From: Azospirillum sp. TSH64
Lineage (GTDB): Bacteria; Pseudomonadota; Alphaproteobacteria; Azospirillales; Azospirillaceae
DNA length: 64,000 nucleotides
Direction: 5' to 3'
Assembly: GCF_003116035.1 (NCBI RefSeq)
Contig: NZ_LGQW01000015.1
Coordinates: 2,507,353-2,571,352, forward strand
Below, in pieces: positions 60,221-64,000 of this stretch (positions within the stretch are counted from its first letter, which is position 1; the number at the start of each line of letters is the position of its first letter). The position numbers were made by a program, and so were the translations under genes. The notes below the pieces were generated by a model. It was given only the letters and a program-made list of their open reading frames with translations, had not been told where the DNA came from and did no database searches.

Positions 60221-60462
60221 GATGGAAATGCGGACCGTTGGTTGAGGAGGGGGACAGGCACTCTACAGCCGACGCCCACTGCCTGCGAAATGAGCAAGAT
60301 GCATGGCCGGGCAGATCTTCGACCGGTCCGCCGGAACCGTGCCCCGCCCACGACCGTTGATTCCATCGGAACACGCCCCTGAGCGGGATCGCCATGGGCA
60401 TGGATGGACATGGCCAATTCGAGAGGCCAACCCGAGGCGCCAACCCGAGGAGCACGCGACCG

Positions 60463-61047
60463 ATGCGGACAAATTTCACAAGGTTCGGCCCCGTCGCCCT
60501 CGTCATGGCGGCCGGGCTCCTCGCCGCCCAGGGAGCTGCGGCCCAGACGGGTGCCGCGGCCCAGGCGAGTTGCGGCGCGATGGTGGATCAGTTCGCCGCC
60601 GATCTCGGCCTGTCGACCGAACCGCCACCGGTCGCCGTCCCCGGCAACGGTGCGCCCGGCCTGTCGGGCTCCACACCGCGCGACGAACCGGGGTCCGGCA
60701 GCGGCAGCGACCGGCTTGCCCAATCCGGCGGCATGGTGGCGCCCCCCGCCGTCGGCGACCGGTCGGTGGTCGAGCCGCCGGCCATCGGCAGCAACATGCC
60801 GACCGCTCCGTCCATCAGCCCGCAACCCGGCCCGCAGGCCAATTCGCGGACGGCACCGGACAGCGGTCCCGGCGGCTCCGGCAGTGGCGACGGGCCGATG
60901 GGGCAGGCGGCGCGGAACGCCCAGGTGGAATCGCTGGTCACCGCCGCCCGCAGCGCCGCCCGCGACGGCGACGAAGCCCGCTGCATGACCAGCCTGAACG
61001 ATGCCCGGCGCCTGTCGCGGACCGCCCCCGGCGGTCATGGCGGCTGA
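60463..61047 (+). CDS. Exported Gly/Ser/Pro-rich hypothetical protein
   Basis: A 194-residue protein starting at 60463 with CGAGGAG upstream. Signal peptide to about residue 28 (VALVMAAGLLAAQGAAAQTG). The mature part is mostly low-complexity glycine, serine and proline (45-145) and ends with a helical segment (QVESLVTAARSAARDGDEAR). Probably a periplasmic or cell-surface protein. The upstream region 60221-60462 is the divergent promoter with the transporter. Confidence 0.6.
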   Translation: MRTNFTRFGPVALVMAAGLLAAQGAAAQTGAAAQASCGAMVDQFAADLGLSTEPPPVAVPGNGAPGLSGSTPRDEPGSGSGSDRLAQSGGMVAPPAVGDRSVVEPPAIGSNMPTAPSISPQPGPQANSRTAPDSGPGGSGSGDGPMGQAARNAQVESLVTAARSAARDGDEARCMTSLNDARRLSRTAPGGHGG

Positions 61048-61088
61048 CGACGTCGATTGCCTTAATCAATGACTTTGAGGAACCGCGC

Positions 61089-61274
61089 ATGATCTTTGAG
61101 CTTGGACCCTATCCGCCCGCGCCGCCGCGCGAACCGTCGGTGCCGGATGACTCGATGCCGGTGCCGGGCGATCCGGCGCGTCCGCCGCTGGGCGAGCCGC
61201 CGGGCCCGATCCCGGTTCCGCCGCGCGAGCCGCCGCCGGCGCCGGACCGCCTGATGGACCGCCTGATGGGCTGA
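61089..61274 (+). CDS. Small proline-rich protein
   Basis: A 61-residue protein, 30% proline (YPPAPPREPSVPDDSMPVPG), ending with DRLMDRLMG. TTGAGGAA precedes the ATG at 61089. It follows the exported protein by 41 bases and may be in its operon. No known family. Confidence 0.5.
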   Translation: MIFELGPYPPAPPREPSVPDDSMPVPGDPARPPLGEPPGPIPVPPREPPPAPDRLMDRLMG

Positions 61275-61447
61275 GACCGGTCCACCGGGGCCCACGGGTG
61301 TGATTTAACGGCCTGTCCGGCTTATTCGGAGCGGTCCCGACTTGCCAAGAGCGCGCGGACGGGCGATGTGTCAGGGGTTGGCGTCCACCGGTCCATGAGA
61401 TGGACCGGCAAGGGCGCCGCTTCTGTTTGCCGGAGTTCGGGTTTCCC

Positions 61448-62227
61448 ATGCACAATCAGCCGCCCCGCAGCCACGTCTATCGCCAGCCCAACGTCGTCGC
61501 CACCCAGGTGACGGCCACCGTGAAATGGTTCAACCCCGAACGTGGCTACGGCTTCGTCAAGGTCGGCGACAGCGGCAAGGACGCCCTGCTGCCGGCCTCG
61601 CTCGTCGTGCCCGCCGGCCACACCACGCTGCCGGACGGCGCCACCGTGGTCGTCGACCTGGTCGAGGACCGCAAGGGCCAGCAGGTCAGCGTCCTGCACT
61701 CCGTCGACCTGTCCACCGCCACGCCGGCCCGTCCGCAGGGGCGCGAGCGCAGCTTCGGCGACCGCGGCGATCGGGGCTTCGGTGACCGGGGTGGGGATCG
61801 GGGCGGTGACCGCGGCTTCGGTGCGCGCCGCGATGCCGGCGGTCCGCGCGACCGCGGCTTCGGCGACCGTGGTGGTGATCGTGGTGGCTTCCAGAACCGC
61901 AACCAGGATCGCGGTTTCCAGGATCGGGGCTCGGACCGTGGCTTCCAGGATCGGGGCCAGGACCGGGGCTTCCAGGATCGTGGTGGCCCCCGCCGGCCGC
62001 AGCAGGCCAGCGGTCCGACCAGCGAGATGGGCGCCACGGTGAAGTGGTTCAACGGCGGGAAGGGTTATGGCTTCGCGCAGCCCGACGACGGCGGGCGCGA
62101 CGTCTTCATTCCGGCCCGTGCGCTGGAGAGCGCCGGCCTGCGCGGTCTGGATGACGGGCAGCGCGTGCGCATGACCGTCCGCCAGGGCGAAAAGGGGATG
62201 GAAGCGGTCAGCCTCAAGATCGAGTGA
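61448..62227 (+). CDS. Double cold-shock-domain protein with RG-rich linker
   Basis: A 259-residue protein. Cold-shock domain 1 at 20-87 (VTATVKWFNPERGYGFVKVG), domain 2 at 194-259 (GATVKWFNGGKGYGFAQPDD), both with the RNP1-like nucleic-acid motif. Between them, residues 88-193 are a disordered linker of repeated DRGF, GDRGG and GFQDRG units rich in arginine and glycine. Typical CspA proteins have one domain and no linker. RNA binding is expected; the linker might drive condensation or multivalent binding. Confidence 0.9.
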   Translation: MHNQPPRSHVYRQPNVVATQVTATVKWFNPERGYGFVKVGDSGKDALLPASLVVPAGHTTLPDGATVVVDLVEDRKGQQVSVLHSVDLSTATPARPQGRERSFGDRGDRGFGDRGGDRGGDRGFGARRDAGGPRDRGFGDRGGDRGGFQNRNQDRGFQDRGSDRGFQDRGQDRGFQDRGGPRRPQQASGPTSEMGATVKWFNGGKGYGFAQPDDGGRDVFIPARALESAGLRGLDDGQRVRMTVRQGEKGMEAVSLKIE

Positions 62228-62244
62228 CCGCCTCCATCCGGTGA

Positions 62245-62511
62245 TCAACTGTCCGACGGAACCGAGGACTGGCCCAGATGCGCCGCCGCTTCCCGCTGGT
62301 TGCGGGCGGCGGCGTCATCGGGAACGGCCAGCCCGGCGTCCGGGCTGTTGACGCGGGGGCCGCCGGCATTGCGGCGATCCTCCTCCCCGATCTCGCGGGC
62401 GGCCTGCGCCCAATGGTCGAGATGGCGGTCGTTGGGCCGCCCTTCCTCTTCCCAAAGCCGATAGGCCCGTTCACGGACCCGTGGGTCGTCCGCACCCGAT
62501 GTGTCTTCCAT
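62245..62511 (-). CDS. DUF2934 family protein
   Basis: An 88-residue protein with the DUF2934 signature RVRERAYRLWEEEGRPNDRH followed by LDHWAQA. The C-terminal half is probably disordered. Function unknown; such proteins are common and often multi-copy in Azospirillum-like genomes. AGGAAC precedes the ATG. Confidence 0.85.
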   Translation of the reverse strand: MEDTSGADDPRVRERAYRLWEEEGRPNDRHLDHWAQAAREIGEEDRRNAGGPRVNSPDAGLAVPDDAAARNQREAAAHLGQSSVPSDS

Positions 62512-62571
62512 GATGGTCGGTTCCTGTTGTCGAGGGGAGCCGGTCGAACCGGCCCGGATCAGTTGTTCCGA

Positions 62572-63006
62572 TCAGCTGCGGTCCGGCTCGGAAGGGGAGG
62601 AAATCCGCTCCAGAGTGTCCTGGACCGCGCGGTCGTTCTTGGCGTCGGTGGCAAGGTCGCCCAGCGAGACGATGCCGGTCAGGCGGTCGTTGCGGTCCAC
62701 CACCGGCACCCGCCGGATCTGCTGGCCGGCCATCAGCTCGGTCACGCTGCCGACCGGATCGTCCTCGTAGCAATAGCGCGGATTGGCGGTCATCACCTCC
62801 GACACCCTGGTGCGGTCCGGCGGCTTTCCGGCGGAGATCGCCCGGATGGTGATGTCGCGGTCTGTCACCACGCCGATCAGATCCCGTCCGTCGCAGACGG
62901 GCAGGATGCCGACATTCAACTGGTCCATCAATTGCGCGGCCCGGCGGATGCTGTCGTCGGGCCGTACCGTCTGCACGTCGCGGGTCATGATCTCGCGGAT
63001 TTTCAT
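62572..63006 (-). CDS. CBS-domain pair protein
   Basis: A 144-residue protein consisting of two CBS domains (MKIREIMTRDVQTVRPDDSI ... VVTDRDITIRAIS, and VSEVMTANPRYCYEDDPVGS ... GIVSLGDLA). Paired CBS domains bind adenosine nucleotides. No enzyme domain is attached. AGGAAG precedes the ATG. Confidence 0.9.
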   Translation of the reverse strand: MKIREIMTRDVQTVRPDDSIRRAAQLMDQLNVGILPVCDGRDLIGVVTDRDITIRAISAGKPPDRTRVSEVMTANPRYCYEDDPVGSVTELMAGQQIRRVPVVDRNDRLTGIVSLGDLATDAKNDRAVQDTLERISSPSEPDRS

Positions 63007-63132
63007 GCGGGGGCTTCCTGAAGCAATGGCGGGGGGAGCAATGGCAAGAGGTACCGGGGCGGAGGTCGGTCTGGGCGAGGGAGGCGGTACTCCTGTCCCG
63101 TCCTCAACAGATGCACCGGTCAGCCGTCCCGC

Positions 63133-63804
63133 TCAACCTACCCAGTAGAGTGGATCCACCCCGAAGAGCAGGGGATGCAGCATCAGCATCCCACCATAAG
63201 CGGCAAGTCCGCCGATCAGTCTTGCCGGTCCCATCTCCGCCAGTCCGCGCAGCGCCCCGCGCCATCCCTGCGGCCCGGTCAGCGGCAGCAGTGAGGTTTT
63301 GCTCCGGTAGGCGCGTCCGGCGGGGCTGCGGCGCAGCACGATCTCGTTCTTCACCAGCGCGAACAGGGCGATGGCCGCCATGGTGCCGAACAGCAGCACG
63401 CGGCGTCCATCGCCGGTGGCGTTCAGGTGCGCGCATGCCCACAGCAGCAGCGCCAGGCTGCCCGGCGCGCGGGTCAGGCGGTAGATACCGCGGGGCGGGT
63501 TGGGCGCGCCCTGGCTGCCGAAGCGGGTGGTGACGCGGGCGACCAGCAGCAGGAAGACGATGGGCATCGCCACCGCCACCAGCGGGGCGGCCCAGTCGAA
63601 AGGCGTGAACAGCGCCTCCCCGCCGTCGGCGGCGCGGTAGGCCCACACGAACAGGCTCAGCGTCAGCAGCGAGCCGACGGAATGGATCGTCACGAAGCCG
63701 CCGCGGCCGAGCCGGGCGATCAGGGCGGGCCGCACCCCCGGCCAGGATGGCAGGGCATGGCTGAGGAACAGCAGGGCGGCGGCGAGGGCAAGGGATGCAG
63801 TCAT
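63133..63804 (-). CDS. NnrU-family membrane protein
   Basis: A 223-residue membrane protein with about six helices, starting at 63804 (MTASLALAAALLFLSHALPS). FLSHALPS and the RLTRAPGSLALLLWACAHL motif with histidines match NnrU, a family tied to nitrite/nitric oxide metabolism in denitrifiers and related to isoprenylcysteine methyltransferase-like folds. The exact role is not established. The ribosome site is poor. Confidence 0.8.
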   Translation of the reverse strand: MTASLALAAALLFLSHALPSWPGVRPALIARLGRGGFVTIHSVGSLLTLSLFVWAYRAADGGEALFTPFDWAAPLVAVAMPIVFLLLVARVTTRFGSQGAPNPPRGIYRLTRAPGSLALLLWACAHLNATGDGRRVLLFGTMAAIALFALVKNEIVLRRSPAGRAYRSKTSLLPLTGPQGWRGALRGLAEMGPARLIGGLAAYGGMLMLHPLLFGVDPLYWVG

Positions 63805-63844
63805 GATGGAGACACTGAACCGTGTACGAACGGCCTCTGCCTTG

Positions 63845-63880
63845 ATTGGGGTCAAGATTGGGGTCGAGATTGTGGTCAAG
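63845..63880. repeat. Three tandem 12-base repeats between nnrU and dedA
   Basis: ATTGGGGTCAAG, ATTGGGGTCGAG and ATTGTGGTCAAG run head to tail at 63845-63880, about 40 bases upstream of the nnrU start and 84 bases before the divergent gene. They could be repeated binding sites for a regulator. Confidence 0.6.
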
Positions 63881-63963
63881 GGGGATGGAAAAACGGGGAA
63901 CGCTGGCAAGGTCCGCACGGTTCACTGGAGACGGCCTTCTTCTCCCCGACCCCTGTGGACCCA

Positions 63964-64000
63964 ATGACCGAGTGGATCATCCAGATCGTGCAGCAGTTCG
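63964..64000 (+). CDS. DedA-family protein, N-terminal fragment
   Basis: The ATG at 63964 opens a frame that runs off the window end: MTEWIIQIVQQF. This matches the typical N-terminus of DedA membrane proteins (flippase-like), but only 12 residues are visible. The name rests on this short match. Confidence 0.4.
   Translation, partial: MTEWIIQIVQQF

Noticed and set aside
61740..61990. Direct repeats resembling a CRISPR array
   Set aside because: The repeats are in frame and encode the RG-rich linker; no constant repeat-spacer pattern.

Overview
The window is GC-rich chromosomal DNA from an alphaproteobacterium of the Rhodospirillales, most likely Azospirillum or a close relative. Several things point there: the order lpd, xerC, DUF484, transaldolase, priA, atpHAGDC; the split F1-only ATP synthase operon; a Fur protein without the usual C-x-x-C metal site; three chemoreceptors; and a TipF-like EAL protein. 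This is judged from protein resemblance only; no database search was possible.

Layout. 1-9.1 kb: end of dihydrolipoamide dehydrogenase, a chemoreceptor, xerC/DUF484, transaldolase, priA, a small Cache protein and a hypothetical gene. 9.5-14.7 kb: F1 ATP synthase operon atpHAGDC with strong hairpins at the atpA/atpG and atpD/atpC junctions. 14.9-21.9 kb: ferritin-like diiron protein, an exported small protein coupled to a multi-pass chemoreceptor, a GST, a DEAD-box helicase, sodC and fur. 22.2-30.6 kb: a compact, intact podovirus (T7-like) structural module of capsid, tail tube A and B, coiled-coil protein, tail fibre and large terminase, with no portal, integrase, replication or clear lysis genes in the window. 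31.2-36.9 kb: DUF952, pyrD, TipF-like protein, thrS and infC. 36.9-38.3 kb: a secreted hydrolase with a duplicated C-terminal domain.

38.4-56.5 kb is an aromatic-acid catabolic supercluster. It holds a flavoprotein hydroxylase with a small partner (MhaAB-like), PaaY, a MarR regulator, homogentisate dioxygenase, fumarylacetoacetate hydrolase, a chemoreceptor, a ferredoxin-type reductase with an uncharacterised diiron oxygenase, a BLUF photoreceptor, PaaX, a five-gene LivKHMGF-type ABC importer, and maleylacetoacetate isomerase. Together these could sense and swim to an aromatic compound, import it, hydroxylate it and carry homogentisate to fumarate and acetoacetate. Two promoter motifs tie the pieces together: TGATACAC and TTTGTGTCATA with exactly 22 bases between them, in the same orientation before both the diiron oxygenase and the importer; and a 13-base sequence shared by the hmgA and livK upstream regions. 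A perfect FNR-type box lies upstream of the diiron oxygenase.

56.7-64 kb: a hybrid histidine kinase, an EamA transporter, two proline-rich small proteins, a double cold-shock-domain protein with an RG-rich linker, DUF2934, CBS and NnrU proteins, and the first codons of a probable DedA protein. No rRNA, tRNA, CRISPR array, transposase or integrase was recognised.
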